The position numbers and the translations under genes are program-made. Under the pieces are notes generated by a model. It worked only from the letters and a program-made list of their open reading frames with translations, was not told where the DNA came from and did not search any database. 64,000 nucleotides of DNA from assembly GCA_024195265.1 (NCBI GenBank), contig JAJLRJ010000010.1, positions 11,982,226 to 12,046,225 on the forward strand, given 5' to 3'. Of the stretch, positions 38,301 to 44,853 are shown one piece after another; position 1 is the stretch's first letter; each line of letters opens with the position of its first letter. This DNA is from Dendrophyllia cribrosa. Taxonomy: Eukaryota; Cnidaria; Anthozoa; Scleractinia; Dendrophylliidae.

Positions 38301-40176
38301 CAAGTATTTACCCATACTCAAGTAGATTGACGCTTCCAGGCTTCCTCAATGCACTCTCAGTGATAAGCATGGATGAAATTTAAATGAATGACGAGCGACT
38401 GAGTGTGGAAAAGGCCGCAAGTACAAATGAAAGCATACACCAAGATGGCAGTAACTGTATCAGTTCAAGGCAGTAAGCTCTGAATTAACAATATACGCAT
38501 TATGTCGTGTTTTTTATGCTTTATTGTCAGATTAATAATTACAGATGTAGACTCTTTTGTAAACTTACTTCTCGAGCAAAATTAGCAGTCACAGAACGAA
38601 GCAGTATTTTGCAGGATTTAGTGCGACTGAGTGTGGAAAAGGCCGCAAGTACAAATGAAAGCATACACCATGATGGCAGTCACTGTATCAGTTCAAGGCA
38701 GTAAGCTCTGAATTAACAATATACGCATTATGTCGTGTTTTTTTATGCTTTATTGTCAGATTAATAATTACAGATGTAGACTCTTTTGTAAACTTACTTC
38801 TCGAGCAAAATTAGCAGTCACTGAACGAAGCAGTATTTTGCAGGATTTAGTGCGACTGAGTGTGGAAAAGGCCGCAAGTACAAATGAAAGCATACACCAT
38901 GATGGCAGTCACTGTATCAGTTCAAGGCAGTAAGCTCTGAATTAACAATATACGCATTATGTCGTGTTTTTTTATGCTTTATTGTCAGATTAATAATTAC
39001 AGATGAAGACTCTTTTGTAAACTTACTTCTCGAGCAAAATTAGCAGTCACTGAACGAAGCAGTATTTTGCAGGATTTAGTGTGCATCGAGGACAGTTAAT
39101 GGGCACTTTGAAGGCTATCATCAATTTCAATACTGCTGTATACTGATGTATAGTAGTATATTTTTGTATTCTGCTGTAGTTTGAAACTATTTTTGTGTTT
39201 CTCGGATGGAAAACAACATTGTTCGGTTTACATTTGCACTGTATTTGCACGCTAAGGTTGAGGTTCCTAATTTGCATTATTCGTAAATACCGTTATTTCA
39301 AAGAGTCCTCGTGGTCTTAAAACCAACTGGCCGCACAATTTTTTTTCATAATATTTAAGATTAAGTCTTTATTGTTCTATGGCTGCAAGGAAATTGCTGT
39401 ACGACGATCCACTTTTGGTTTAGAGGAATTTTTGTGAACCCATTTTTCCTGTTTTATTACAAGCTGTGAAGGTTGGTTGATAGAAGTTTAATGTTTAACC
39501 ATTTGGAACAACGATATGGAAACTTTTATAACGTTGTAATAATAACTGGACTTGTACCTGTCAAACAACAGTAGAATTTAGCTCTGCGTCAAATTTTAAG
39601 TGTTGTGAGAAGTTGCCAAAGTTAGGGAAATTTTTCATTTTTCAGACTAAAGAAATATCAAATTTGGTCCCCCAGGGGACCCCCTGTAAATTGCTGAAGA
39701 AAACATTTTAAGACCAAACGAAATGTATTTTTATAGTTACTAGACAAAGTGTAATTCACACGCAAGAATTGAAGAAAATCTGTTTCATGACCAATTTTGG
39801 TTATGAGGATCTTAGGCGGACAGCCACTTAACAAGACAACTAACAGTAAAAATGTTGACATTTTCTACACAGAAATGATGCAATTTACTGCAGATGTACT
39901 TGTCATAATAACATTTTGTAAAACACTTACAGTGTACAGTAATGAAGGCAACTCCACCGGTAGGAGTTCCAACACCATTATCAGCAGTACAATTGTAGCC
40001 TCCTTCATCTTGTCTACTGATGTTCAATGGAAAGGTGACAACACTGTTATCAGGAAGTCTTGTCCAGGTGATGTTTGGTGGTGGATTACCATCAGTTGCA
40101 CAGTTTAGGTCGTTTAGGGTCACTGGATCACCCTCATTGAATGTCTGGTTAGAAATATCAGTGATGTATGGTGCAT
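5225..40176 (-). CDS. Multi-exon Ig-repeat/SEA-domain surface receptor gene (assembled from exons)
   Basis: Nine exon pieces on the minus strand, plus two pieces inside a local inversion, share compatible splice phases and form one architecture: Ig C2-type domains followed by one SEA domain. Reading order is 40176-39931, 14811-14557, 14175-13921, the inverted 12109-12369 and 12557-12624, then 11998-11800, 9375-9124, 8060-7936, 5587-5529 and 5448-5225. Every Ig exon is phase 1-1 and 246-267 nt long, one domain per exon. In known families Ig domains mediate adhesion or ligand binding, and SEA domains sit close to the membrane and often self-cleave. No signal peptide, transmembrane segment or cytoplasmic domain is visible here. 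The 25 kb gap between 14811 and 39931 is filled with repeats, so the most upstream exon could belong to a neighbouring paralogue. More exons probably lie to the right. Confidence 0.6.
5529..5587 (-). CDS. Exon: SEA domain, middle part
   Basis: A 59 nt exon with acceptor cag|ATG at 5587/5588 and donor CAG|GTTGGT at 5529. It reads MDKVYANDPSYNTTVVTGL and, across the intron, leads into REGSVIVSFV. It enters in phase 0 and leaves in phase 2, matching both neighbours. This places the conserved G-S-V region of the SEA autoproteolysis site right at the exon join. The match of phases and domain order across three separate exons makes the call strong for such a short exon. Confidence 0.7.
5588..7935 (-). 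other. Intron within the SEA-domain region
   Basis: 2.3 kb between two SEA exons. It contains no recognisable gene. A 110-codon minus frame at 6171-6503 resembles nothing known to me. The right third is a copy of a dispersed repeat (7070-7636). Confidence 0.55.
7070..7636 (+). repeat. Dispersed repeat family F2, copy 1
   Basis: This segment recurs in inverted orientation at 24327-24890. Shared landmarks are CATCAGCTGTAAACTT, TTGTTACGAAT, TATTGTTATCGCTGGATTCACG-like sequence and CGAACCGTGTCAGTGTG. The middle has a weak tRNA-like box A (GGCTAGCGCCAGGG) and GGTTCAATTTAC, resembling box B, so a tRNA-derived SINE component is possible. Identity looks around 75-80% by eye. Confidence 0.6.
7936..8060 (-). 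CDS. Exon: SEA domain, N-terminal part
   Basis: A 125 nt exon. The acceptor ...gttag|AA (8060/8061) gives phase 1, as left by every Ig exon; the donor GAG|GTATTT (7936) gives phase 0, as needed by the 59 nt exon downstream. The peptide RHIRLEVTVEKLDGVEAV continues into YQREYEDLNSEPAKAFIEKF. This is the classic start of a SEA domain: a hydrophobic beta strand, then Y...L.N..S..A..F...FE.E. Together with the two downstream exons a full domain of about 115 residues is encoded. Confidence 0.72.
8135..8580. repeat. Tandem duplication, 238 bp unit, with (ACAGT)n
   Basis: The segment starting TGGTAATCTTATTACAGCGG at 8135 repeats at 8373 with a few substitutions. A pentanucleotide ACAGT tract is expanded in the first unit (8254-8297, about nine repeats) and only two to three repeats long in the second. 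The frames that run through both units are artefacts of the repeat. Confidence 0.85.
8805..8920 (-). pseudogene. Penelope-like element remnant (GIY-YIG endonuclease fragment)
   Basis: The minus strand reads YCITCTLCKKTYIGETRRR followed by PGDCFRKHLRDVERHI and a stop. This matches the zinc-finger-like CxxC plus GIY-YIG start (here TYIGET) of Penelope-like retroelements, and the same region of the copy near 44580-44660. Only about 115 bp remains, with no reverse transcriptase. It lies in the intron between the SEA and Ig exons. Confidence 0.75.
9124..9375 (-). CDS. Exon: Ig C2-type domain (last Ig before SEA)
   Basis: 252 nt, acceptor ttcag|AT (9375/9376), donor A|GTAAGT (9124/9123), phase 1-1. 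The domain begins PPQITKPQ and has the Ig core: first Cys in SIECLAEGNP, Trp in YEWTN, and the D.G.Y.C motif in GGNYTCTATN. The final strand is DSFTIFVRVT. One whole domain per exon allows modular duplication. Its donor phase matches the SEA exon at 7936-8060. Confidence 0.85.
9376..11799 (-). other. Intron, no gene recognised
   Basis: 2.4 kb between Ig exons. It holds a GTT-rich microsatellite near 11320-11355 and otherwise unclassified AT-rich sequence. Short frames at 9727-9930 and 10148-10333 have no domain or splice support. Confidence 0.5.
11800..11998 (-). CDS. Split Ig domain, C-terminal two thirds
   Basis: The donor T|GTAAGT at 11800/11799 ends an Ig domain in the usual phase 1. Reading minus from 11998: CITSGKPEPSITWIRVG, then the Y.C motif in YQCTARNGVGG and a final strand ISNITVL. 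The N-terminal strands before the first Cys are missing. Instead of an acceptor, an in-frame stop lies just upstream (near 12002-12010). The missing part lies on the opposite strand at 12557-12624. As the sequence stands this exon cannot be spliced in normally. Confidence 0.8.
12109..12369 (+). CDS. Exon: Ig domain (inside inverted segment)
   Basis: 261 nt, acceptor ttgtag|AT (12108/12109), donor G|GTAAGT (12369/12370), phase 1-1. The peptide has the Ig cysteines in LSIICSTDANP and GVYTCVPINTVG, several N-glycosylation sites (SNTT, GNSSS, FNVT, HNAT) and no Trp in strand C (VTYHFYF), so it is a divergent member. It has the same phase and size as the minus-strand Ig exons and probably belonged to the same gene before the inversion. 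Confidence 0.8.
12557..12624 (+). pseudogene. Split Ig domain, N-terminal third (inside inverted segment)
   Basis: After acceptor ttgcag|TT (12556/12557) the frame reads ASSIEIDKTTDMVIEGND followed by ITLF, the A-B strands of an Ig domain. It breaks off just where the first Cys is expected. The frame then enters unrelated sequence and stops at 12637-12639. The complement of this fragment is at 11800-11998 on the other strand. Confidence 0.75.
12640..13920 (-). other. Intron, no gene recognised
   Basis: 1.3 kb of AT-rich sequence between Ig exons with no domain-bearing frame. Unclassified. Confidence 0.5.
13921..14175 (-). CDS. Exon: Ig C2-type domain
   Basis: 255 nt, acceptor ttccag|AT (14175/14176), donor T|GTAAGT (13921/13920), phase 1-1. 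It begins APNVTIRQCSTPVNEGE. First core Cys is in ATLYCNATGNP, Trp in TVWIR, second in GSYECIAWNGIG, final strand ESCTIDVY. An extra Cys pair (IRQC, TESC) near the two ends of the domain may form an additional disulphide. Confidence 0.87.
14557..14811 (-). CDS. Exon: Ig C2-type domain
   Basis: 255 nt, acceptor catag|AT (14811/14812), donor T|GTGAGT (14557/14556), phase 1-1. It begins APEIVSAPSPQQVVEGNG. The core is VTWFCNATGNPPPTIAW and the second Cys lies in ALYICKVENIIG. Final strand NSTITVL. Separated from the next Ig exon by a 381 bp intron with no features of its own. Confidence 0.88.
14812..17822 (-). other. Intron, no gene recognised
   Basis: 3 kb without a domain-bearing frame. It holds an 11 bp tandem repeat (15145-15192), a TATC-type run near 16470-16490 and a GT-rich tract near 16600-16665. 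The ORFs at 16142-16411 and 16551-16799 are low-complexity or unsupported. Confidence 0.5.
15145..15192. repeat. 11 bp tandem repeat, four copies
   Basis: The units GCATTGGTTAA, GCATTGGTTAA, GCATTGATTAA, GCATTGATTAA follow one another directly. Confidence 0.9.
17823..18294. mobile_element. MITE with GTTTTC-rich terminal inverted repeats
   Basis: The 472 bp element begins GACCACACTAATGCGTTTTC and ends with the exact reverse complement (18275-18294). Sub-terminal GTTTTC/GAAAAC motifs recur many times in both orientations. No coding capacity is credible despite two open frames. GGCCCCGA lies directly outside the left end and 12-20 bp outside the right end, so the true ends may lie further out. 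It directly abuts the minisatellite. Confidence 0.8.
18769..21764. repeat. Large-scale duplication in the minisatellite (2384 bp offset)
   Basis: Three separate landmarks, at 18769, 18998 and 19135, recur 2384 bp further on (21153, 21382, 21519) with almost the same sequence. A further copy of the last block lies 1162 bp downstream (22681). This is a second, longer layer of amplification. Confidence 0.8.
19676..20840. repeat. Higher-order repeat, 426 bp (seven-unit) block
   Basis: The same order of unit variants recurs exactly 426 bp apart: the plus frames at 19994 and 20420 give identical 78-residue translations, and the minus frames at 19676, 20102 and 20528 differ by a single residue. This shows recent block duplication by unequal exchange. 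Confidence 0.85.
22936..23200. repeat. Degenerate edge of the minisatellite
   Basis: Decayed units are still visible (GCAAAGCTCCGATGGCAAGT near 23017, CCCTGAGGGCAAAACGCAGT near 23092). This shows that the array edge is older than its homogenised centre. Confidence 0.6.
23201..24326. other. Non-coding stretch, no gene recognised
   Basis: Nothing recognisable on either strand. The frame at 23042-23446 runs out of the degenerate repeat. Confidence 0.5.
24327..24890 (-). repeat. Dispersed repeat family F2, copy 2 (inverted)
   Basis: Inverted relative to the copy at 7070-7636, with shared ends (CTCCTAAGAGCCAAC here, reverse complement near 7620-7636). On the minus strand a box-A-like GATAGCGCAGTGGATAG is seen, which hints at a tRNA-derived part. 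Confidence 0.6.
24891..25865. other. Non-coding stretch, no gene recognised
   Basis: AT-rich. The 125-codon minus frame at 24926-25303 has no recognisable domain and no conserved neighbour. Confidence 0.45.
25866..26308 (+). repeat. Repeat R3, left arm
   Basis: Matches 31735-32197 in inverted orientation, for example TGTAGTTTTTTCCTTGAAA, TCATGATTCACTCGACTCGC and GCTCTCCCGTTCTCCGTAAA. The two arms bracket a 5.4 kb block of other repeats, so they may be the ends of one large interrupted element. Confidence 0.75.
26309..28320. mobile_element. Foldback element with about 470 bp inverted ends
   Basis: The left arm (26309-26790) and right arm (27849-28320) are complementary over about 470 bp: GAATGACAATACTAGA at the left end against TCTAGTATTGTCATTC-like sequence at the right end. 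The 1 kb loop has TTG-rich microsatellites and no transposase. Non-autonomous; superfamily not determined. Confidence 0.75.
28321..29620 (+). repeat. Repeat family R1, copy A
   Basis: Begins AGCGGAGC..CCGGGCCGAAGGCCCGG (a GC-rich hairpin) and ends in GGGCTAAGCCTAACTATATA. Internal landmarks are CATTTTTCATGGTCATGGCT, GGTTTGCTACTCAAGACAGG and TGTACTGTGCAGACGGTCGG. A 40-60 codon frame reading LLKTGMLIKGYSGAALVEKE is kept in several copies but has no known domain. Copy B follows head to tail after one base. Confidence 0.8.
30451..31386 (-). mobile_element. Merlin-type DNA transposon with 8 bp target duplication
   Basis: The element is 936 bp. Its terminal inverted repeats match at 20 of 22 positions, starting GG and sharing ATTTCCGTATAACCCC. 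It is flanked by an exact 8 bp duplication CGCGTCGC (30443-30450 and 31387-31394). The empty site is seen in copy D of family R1 near 42820. Merlin elements are known for 8-9 bp duplications and an IS1016/IS1595-like transposase; a fragment of that enzyme lies inside. Confidence 0.88.
30892..31167 (-). pseudogene. Merlin (IS1016/IS1595-like) transposase, internally deleted
   Basis: The 91-codon frame starts IDWYNYCREVCAYRIMQH, goes on with QIGGPGTAVEI, then jumps directly to IENTWWGVKRGLPRTGTS and ends LWRKHYEEDPFGNIIKHI plus a short tail. These are the two ends of the DDE domain. The segment holding the first and second catalytic Asp is missing, while the acidic residue of IENTWW remains. 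The frame stays open across the deletion, but the protein cannot be catalytic. The element could only have moved with a transposase supplied elsewhere. Confidence 0.85.
31735..32197 (-). repeat. Repeat R3, right arm (inverted)
   Basis: Inverted match of 25866-26308. The minus frame 31853-32077 and the plus frame 25988-26182 share the peptide ISHDSLDSRIKTTALEKAV, a side effect of the repeat. Neither has a known domain. Confidence 0.75.
32287..32325. repeat. (TA)n microsatellite
   Basis: About 19 TA dinucleotides between two R1 3' ends that face each other (GCTGTTAGGCTTGGCC at 32249 and GGCTGAGCCTAACAGC at 32326). Confidence 0.9.
32326..33391 (-). repeat. Repeat family R1, copy C (inverted)
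   Basis: Reads on the minus strand from AGCGGAGCACTTGCC (33391) to the GCTGTTAGGCTCAGCC end at 32326. All R1 landmarks are present. Together with copies A and B it forms a tandem plus inverted cluster. Confidence 0.8.
33403..33544. repeat. Palindromic repeat (hairpin)
   Basis: TTATTGACCAAGC at the left mirrors GCTTGGTTAATAA at the right. Inner arms GGGCCGTACTGGGAGAATAT and ATATTCTCCCAGTACGGTCC are complementary. About 140 bp, GC-rich compared with its surroundings; a small non-autonomous element is likely. 33545-33814 has nothing recognisable. Confidence 0.8.
33815..35210. mobile_element. Foldback element with about 170 bp inverted ends
   Basis: The left arm (33820-33990) is complementary to the right arm (35050-35205): ACTGTGCGAATCCAAAAACC, GAAACCACGTTTCTCTGTTT. 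The 1 kb interior has no coding signature. Non-autonomous. Confidence 0.7.
35211..35644. other. Non-coding stretch, no gene recognised
   Basis: 433 bp of AT-rich sequence between two foldback elements. Nothing recognised. Confidence 0.45.
37074..37620. mobile_element. pogo/Tigger-like MITE at the centre of the giant palindrome
   Basis: The ends are CAGTCAACTCCCGCCTTGCG and its complement CGCAAGGCGGGAGTTGACTG. It is flanked by TA on both sides (37072-37073, 37621-37622), and the subterminal runs (TATTACGGACAC, TATAACGGACAT) are typical of Tc1/mariner pogo-type elements. 547 bp, no transposase. Flanks TGTCTACA and TGTAGACA are complementary, so the TA target was the exact dyad centre of the host palindrome. 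Confidence 0.85.
37685..37972 (+). other. Sequence present in only one palindrome arm
   Basis: The left arm runs from TTATAGACA straight into ATGTGATGTGGCAACTCC on its complement. The right arm has 288 extra bases at this point. They include a frame at 37697-37903 (MIYHGDYKTEVKEERFIALE onward, 68 codons) that I do not recognise. It could be an insertion in this arm, a captured host fragment, or sequence deleted from the other arm. Confidence 0.6.
38397..39080. repeat. Tandem triplication, 229 bp unit
   Basis: GAGTGTGGAAAAGGCCGCAA occurs at 38401, 38629 and 38858. Units two and three are almost identical and give identical frames. The corresponding left arm has one unit only. Confidence 0.9.
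39931..40176 (-). CDS. Exon: Ig C2-type domain (most upstream in the window)
   Basis: 246 nt, acceptor cacag|AT (40176/40177), donor T|GTAAGT (39931/39930), phase 1-1. It begins APYITDISNQTFNEGDPVTL. The core Cys lies in LNDLNCATDGNPPPNITW and the second in GGYNCTADNGVG; final strand GGVAFITVH. Two residues appear inserted before the first Cys compared with the other exons. It belongs to the same family as the exons at 9-15 kb. Whether it is the same gene cannot be decided across 25 kb of repeats. Confidence 0.87.
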
Positions 40177-41710
40177 CTGTGTACAAAATATGACATTTTG
40201 AGCTCCTTTTGAAATTATTAATGAGAAAGGGTTGTGGTTTTTGTGATTATTACTTTTTTTTTGCTGTTGGTGTTGTTTATAATGCATCGGTAGTACAGCA
40301 GGTAGTGCAGTGTTGAGGGGGCTAAATTCGTTTTCGTAATCCGCCATCTTGAAGACAATGACATTTCCTAGTGCTGCTTAATGTATACTGCACATTTAAT
40401 GACGTCCCATCTGATAAATTTGCTCTCGTTTACCGTTATACAAATTAAAACAACGCAAGGAATCAACTTAACTTAAAAATGATTTTCTTACTATTTTGTA
40501 CAGAGGGTTTCATAACTAAGTGCGGGAAAAGGGGCAATTTGTTCTATCTCATTTAAAAATGTGCTGTCCACGAGTTTATGTGGGGACTTATAGTCACGTC
40601 AGCTCATTTCAGTCGTTATTATATTATTCGTGAGCTTTCGTATGCCTTCTTTAATTTTCGGCACATCTTCGTAATTCCTAAGAAACAAAGATCGTTGTAA
40701 GGTCGGGTTACTTCGTCGACAGCTGATTGCTTTTTAATTTAAGGTGACTCGACCCAGTTTTTTTTGGGGGGTACCACCCTACTTTGAAGCTCTCTGGTAT
40801 CCCCACCTTTATTTTTATCGTAAGTCTAACACATAGAATGGATAACATATAGATCAATCTTGATATAATATAAAATATTTGGAGATCGGAGTATATTTCA
40901 TGTGGTTATAATGCCACGCCCCTTTGAGGTCTGAGTCGAAATCTGCTGTTACCGGCAGTTTTTCGTGGAAATCTCTCGGCTACACATAGTGCGCATTAGT
41001 GCCTTGCGCTGAGCAGAATTTCACCATCATCGCAAAGACCCAATTCAAGAAATTCAGTGGTTTCCAAATTTAGGTCATAATTTAAGCGAAAATGATAAGC
41101 AAACTTTACACGATTATATCTAATAAACTATGAGACTTATCCCTTTATTTTGGGGATCGTTATAACAGATGAGTCCTTGCAAGTCAGCAAAAAGCTTTAG
41201 GGCCTTGTAAATGCGCGCGATTTCGAGCAAAGGAAACATATAGAAAATATGGTTTTAGCTATTTGTTGACGTTTGTCAGCGTTTAAGAGTCCTTCTCACG
41301 AAAAAAGCATTTTCTTTAAAATTCGTAGTTTCTTTTTCCTTCAAATCTTTCAGGGCCACAATTGATTAACTAACTGCCCGGATTCTGAATTTTTTATGGT
41401 CATTGAAAAACTGTGACATTATCTTCTATAAGCCCAAACTTGAGTAAACATTGAAGATTTTTAGCGTTTTGGCTGCGTTTGTGCTCTGGTAGTTGTCTAT
41501 TGTTTCTAGTCTGTCATTATACAGCATTCTTGTTCAGCACGCGTGCAATGACCACGCTTGGCTGACTTCCGAATGCTCACCGAGATATGGTAATTTTCGT
41601 ACGGCCTGAGACAGGCGATCGCGTGATACATAGAGGTTTAACTCATGATTTTTAATCAATTCTCGGCATGATGTACACTCCTGGCTGCAGGCGTTACGTG
41701 AAGTGACAAC
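40177..41710. other. Non-coding stretch, no gene recognised
   Basis: 1.5 kb with no domain-bearing frame, probably intronic. Unclassified. Confidence 0.45.
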
Positions 41711-43023
41711 TGCAAAATATGATAACCGGCACAACTGTGCCGTGATGTCATAATAGTAATGTGTTTGTAAATTTTACAGCTGTTTCGAGAAAGGCTGTCG
41801 GAAAAAAGCGCAAAAGTGCACGCGACAATTCCGAAAAATAATATGGGATATGATCAATGAATTTTAATATTCCAAGTATATAGATGAAACCCGCGATGCC
41901 TCGTCCATACAGGGACGATCTTAGATGGCGAGCCATTGGGATAAATGAGTTTTTAGCGGAGCACTCGCCGGGTCGAAGGCCCGGCTGCGCAGCCCCATAC
42001 TCATAGAACCCATGCTCGTCATTTTTCATGGTCATGGTCAGCGGAATGTTTCGCGGGCGACGTCTTTACATGTGTGTCCGTGTGTCCGAGTGTTGGGCAT
42101 GGCTAATTCGCGGGCGCGTATGACGTTGCAAAACATGCGCGTATGACGCCACACGCGCGGCTACACAGCCGTCAGCTCGGTAAACACTTTTTTAAAGTTT
42201 TTAAAAAGTTGGATCTTTCGCAGTGTTTAGCTAAGCAGTAAAGTCGTTTCTTCCCTACATTTTTTCGCGGTTTGCTACTCAAAACAAGGATACTAATTAA
42301 GGGATACTCAGAAGCCGCTTTAGTGGAAAAAGAAGAGCTTTCGGGGATTAAATCTTGCTTCGAGGAACTCTCATACGTTTTTATCAATGCAGGAGCAATG
42401 CGGGGAGATGCCTTGTTTTTATTACAGATTTCAGAACCGAAGAAGCGGAGTTTTAATGAATTTCCAAGCAGTCCAGTGGCTTAAAGGTAAAATAAATCAC
42501 ATTTTTCGATGGGAATTTATGTTGATATCAATTTTTGATTGACTTTTTCTTTGTGTTTTCTTAAGTTGTGGAAACCTGTTTATGAAACGTGCTCAAATTA
42601 AGTCGTGTTATCTTGAATTTCATCGAGAACAGCTCTGCCTTGATGCGCTATAAATGGAACGTGTTTTACTTTTAAACATAAACTAATGAAGATTTGAAAA
42701 AAATTTTCGAAAGAAGATTGTGTTGTCCATTTTTATGTGCTTGTTCATTCATTACATAGATTGAAAAGCGATTTTTAATATGTAAACAAAACAAGACTTA
42801 GATTTTCTGTCTTCACTCGCGTCGCCTTATGCAAATATATTTGTGTATTTTTGCTATTTTGATTTCCAAATCAGTTTGTCGGGCAATTTTTGAGAAACAA
42901 AAACTGTATTTTATTCGGAAAGTAGTCGTACCTATTATTCTAGACAGAGAAAAGTTGTTTTTTGTGAACTTTTCTACGGTCTAAATGTACTGTGCAGACG
43001 GTCGGTCGGGTAATAAAGCCTTA

Positions 43024-43767
43024 AAGCTCATTTCAGTGAAGACGCATCCGGAGAACAGAGTGGAAGTGATGACCCCGTCAGTGAAATCACTAACGATAAT
43101 TCTAATACCCCTGATGACGAATCTTCTTCCAATCGTAATGGTATTTCTGCTTCCGCAACTGACACTCGAGTACGCCCGACCATGATATGATATTGAATCC
43201 TTAAAACCCAAGCGTAGTAAGTGGACCCCTCCACCTGGTAAATTCTCAGCCCTAGATCATTATATTGACAAATGCCGGAGAGAAGTCAACCATCTAGACT
43301 TCAAGAGTAAGGCTACACCGCACAACCTCGCCAGGGGAGAACAAGAGGCCTTACGGAGACTGAGGAAACGAACTGATGTTGTGTTCAGAGCGGCAGATAA
43401 AGGAGGAGCATTTGTCGTCTGGAGAAAAGATCTTTACCTAGCTGAGGCCTACAGACAACTGTCGAACGGTAATTTTTACCAGCGAATTCCTGATGACGCA
43501 ACACAACAACATCAAGATTTAGTGCGTTCTTTGTTCAACAGGCTATAGAGGCCGAGGAACTCCCTCCATCAGCCACTAACCTTCTTGTAGAACATGCGCG
43601 TACTTCGAAATTTTATTTACTACCCAAGATACACAAGCCTGGGAATCCAGGTAGGCCAATTGTTTCCGCTTGCGCATGTCTTACAGAGAATTTAGCTTGT
43701 TATCTCGACAAGTTTAACGGCACCATTTGTACGCCAATTTGCTAGCTACGTAAAAGACACCACCCAC
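43024..43767 (+). pseudogene. Penelope-like reverse transcriptase, N-terminal and fingers part
   Basis: Two frames, separated by stops and frameshifts, together cover the start of a Penelope RT. First comes an acidic region, then RKRTDVVFRAADKGGAFVVW (the conserved A-D-K-G-G motif), then [19 protein letters not shown], a hallmark of this RT type. Breaks lie near 43188 (stop), 43546 (frameshift) and 43740 (stop). The fragment joins directly to the downstream frame, which begins just before the palm. Confidence 0.82.
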
Positions 43768-44853
43768 ATGTTGCAAATACTAGATTCGTTTCGGTTCAGT
43801 GACAATGGGCAGCACCGATTGGTATTTACTATACAGTTTCTCGAGTTTGCCTCTAATTACCATCCCAAGATTGACTACACATGGTCTATCTCAGCTGATA
43901 AAGTCCCGTTCCTGGACATCTATATGATCCCCCGCGACAACCGCATATCAACATCTGTTTACTACAAAGACACTGATAGTCATTCTTATCTTGACTTCAG
44001 CTCGTCGCATCCATCAAAGTGTAAATCATCCATTCCATACAGTCAGTTTCTACGGCTGCGAAAGATCTGCAGTGACGACAATGATTTTCACAATAAAGCA
44101 ATAACTATGGAAACATATTTTGCGGCACGTGGCAATCCTCATGACCTCATAACAAGAGCACGCGTCCAAGCGGAAGCAAAACGAAGAGACAATCTACTTG
44201 ACATCACTCCCGGAAATAACACTGCCGTCGACCGCCCACCTCTGGTCATCACATACCACCCCAAAAACGTCGACGTTTGTAACATCCTTGTGCGAAACTA
44301 TTCCATCTTACGCGATGACAACACCACGAGTGCTATTTTCAACAAGCCGCCGCTAAAAGCTTTCCGACGCGCAAAGAATCTAAAAGATTTGCTAATCCAT
44401 AGCAGTTTGCCGTCAGATCTCCAACGTCAGGCGGGTACGTTTCCATACAACCGACGTGACTGCCGTACCTGTCCTTTTATCAATTCCAGTGACAGTATTA
44501 GAACTACAAATGGACACATCAAGATCTCGGGACATTATACGTGCATCACAAGCCAATTGGTCTACTGCATTCCATGCCGTAAATGCTCTGCAATTGTCTA
44601 CATTGGAGAGACGGGCCGTCGTCTTGGAGACCGCTTCCGTGAACACCGATTGGATGTGATCAAAAAGAAAGTTGCGCTGCCAGTGCCTGAACATTTTACG
44701 AGACCAAACCACAACCTCAGCAACATGATGGTAGCGGTGATTAAAGCGAATCTAGGTGACCAGATCAGGAGAAGACGCGAAGAAATGCGGTTCATTTTCA
44801 ATTACAAGACTTTGGCGCCGAGTGGTTTGAACCAAGACTTTAGCTTTTCATAA
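43768..44853 (+). CDS. Penelope-like RT thumb plus GIY-YIG endonuclease (palm deleted)
   Basis: A 361-codon open frame. Residues 1-25 belong to the region before the palm. The frame then passes without a break into the post-palm FLEFASNYHPKIDYTWS, so catalytic motif A and the YxDD box are absent. It continues with PFLDIYMIPRDN, YLDFSSSHPSKCKSSIPYSQ and RLRKICSDD (typical Penelope thumb and connection). At the C-terminus comes a Cys cluster (RDCRTCPF, YCIPCRKCS) and GIY-YIG VYIGETGRRLGDRFREHRLD. The endonuclease looks intact; reverse transcription is not possible from this copy. That a deleted copy keeps such a long open frame suggests a young deletion or use as non-autonomous DNA. Confidence 0.87.
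   Translation: MLQILDSFRFSDNGQHRLVFTIQFLEFASNYHPKIDYTWSISADKVPFLDIYMIPRDNRISTSVYYKDTDSHSYLDFSSSHPSKCKSSIPYSQFLRLRKICSDDNDFHNKAITMETYFAARGNPHDLITRARVQAEAKRRDNLLDITPGNNTAVDRPPLVITYHPKNVDVCNILVRNYSILRDDNTTSAIFNKPPLKAFRRAKNLKDLLIHSSLPSDLQRQAGTFPYNRRDCRTCPFINSSDSIRTTNGHIKISGHYTCITSQLVYCIPCRKCSAIVYIGETGRRLGDRFREHRLDVIKKKVALPVPEHFTRPNHNLSNMMVAVIKANLGDQIRRRREEMRFIFNYKTLAPSGLNQDFSFS

Larger units (their letters stand above)
35645..39831. mobile_element. Giant inverted repeat (foldback), 4.2 kb
   Basis: The left arm (35645-37073) is complementary over its length to the right arm (37621-39831, which carries two extra sequences). The ends read TTAAGTGGCTGTCCGCC and GGCGGACAGCCACTTAA, so TTAA stands at both edges. 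That could be a TTAA target duplication, as made by piggyBac-like and Kolobok-like elements. Arm-specific differences are a 288 bp insert at 37685-37972 and a triplicated 229 bp unit at 38397-39080. No transposase was found. It lies about 100 bp from an Ig exon. Confidence 0.8.
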
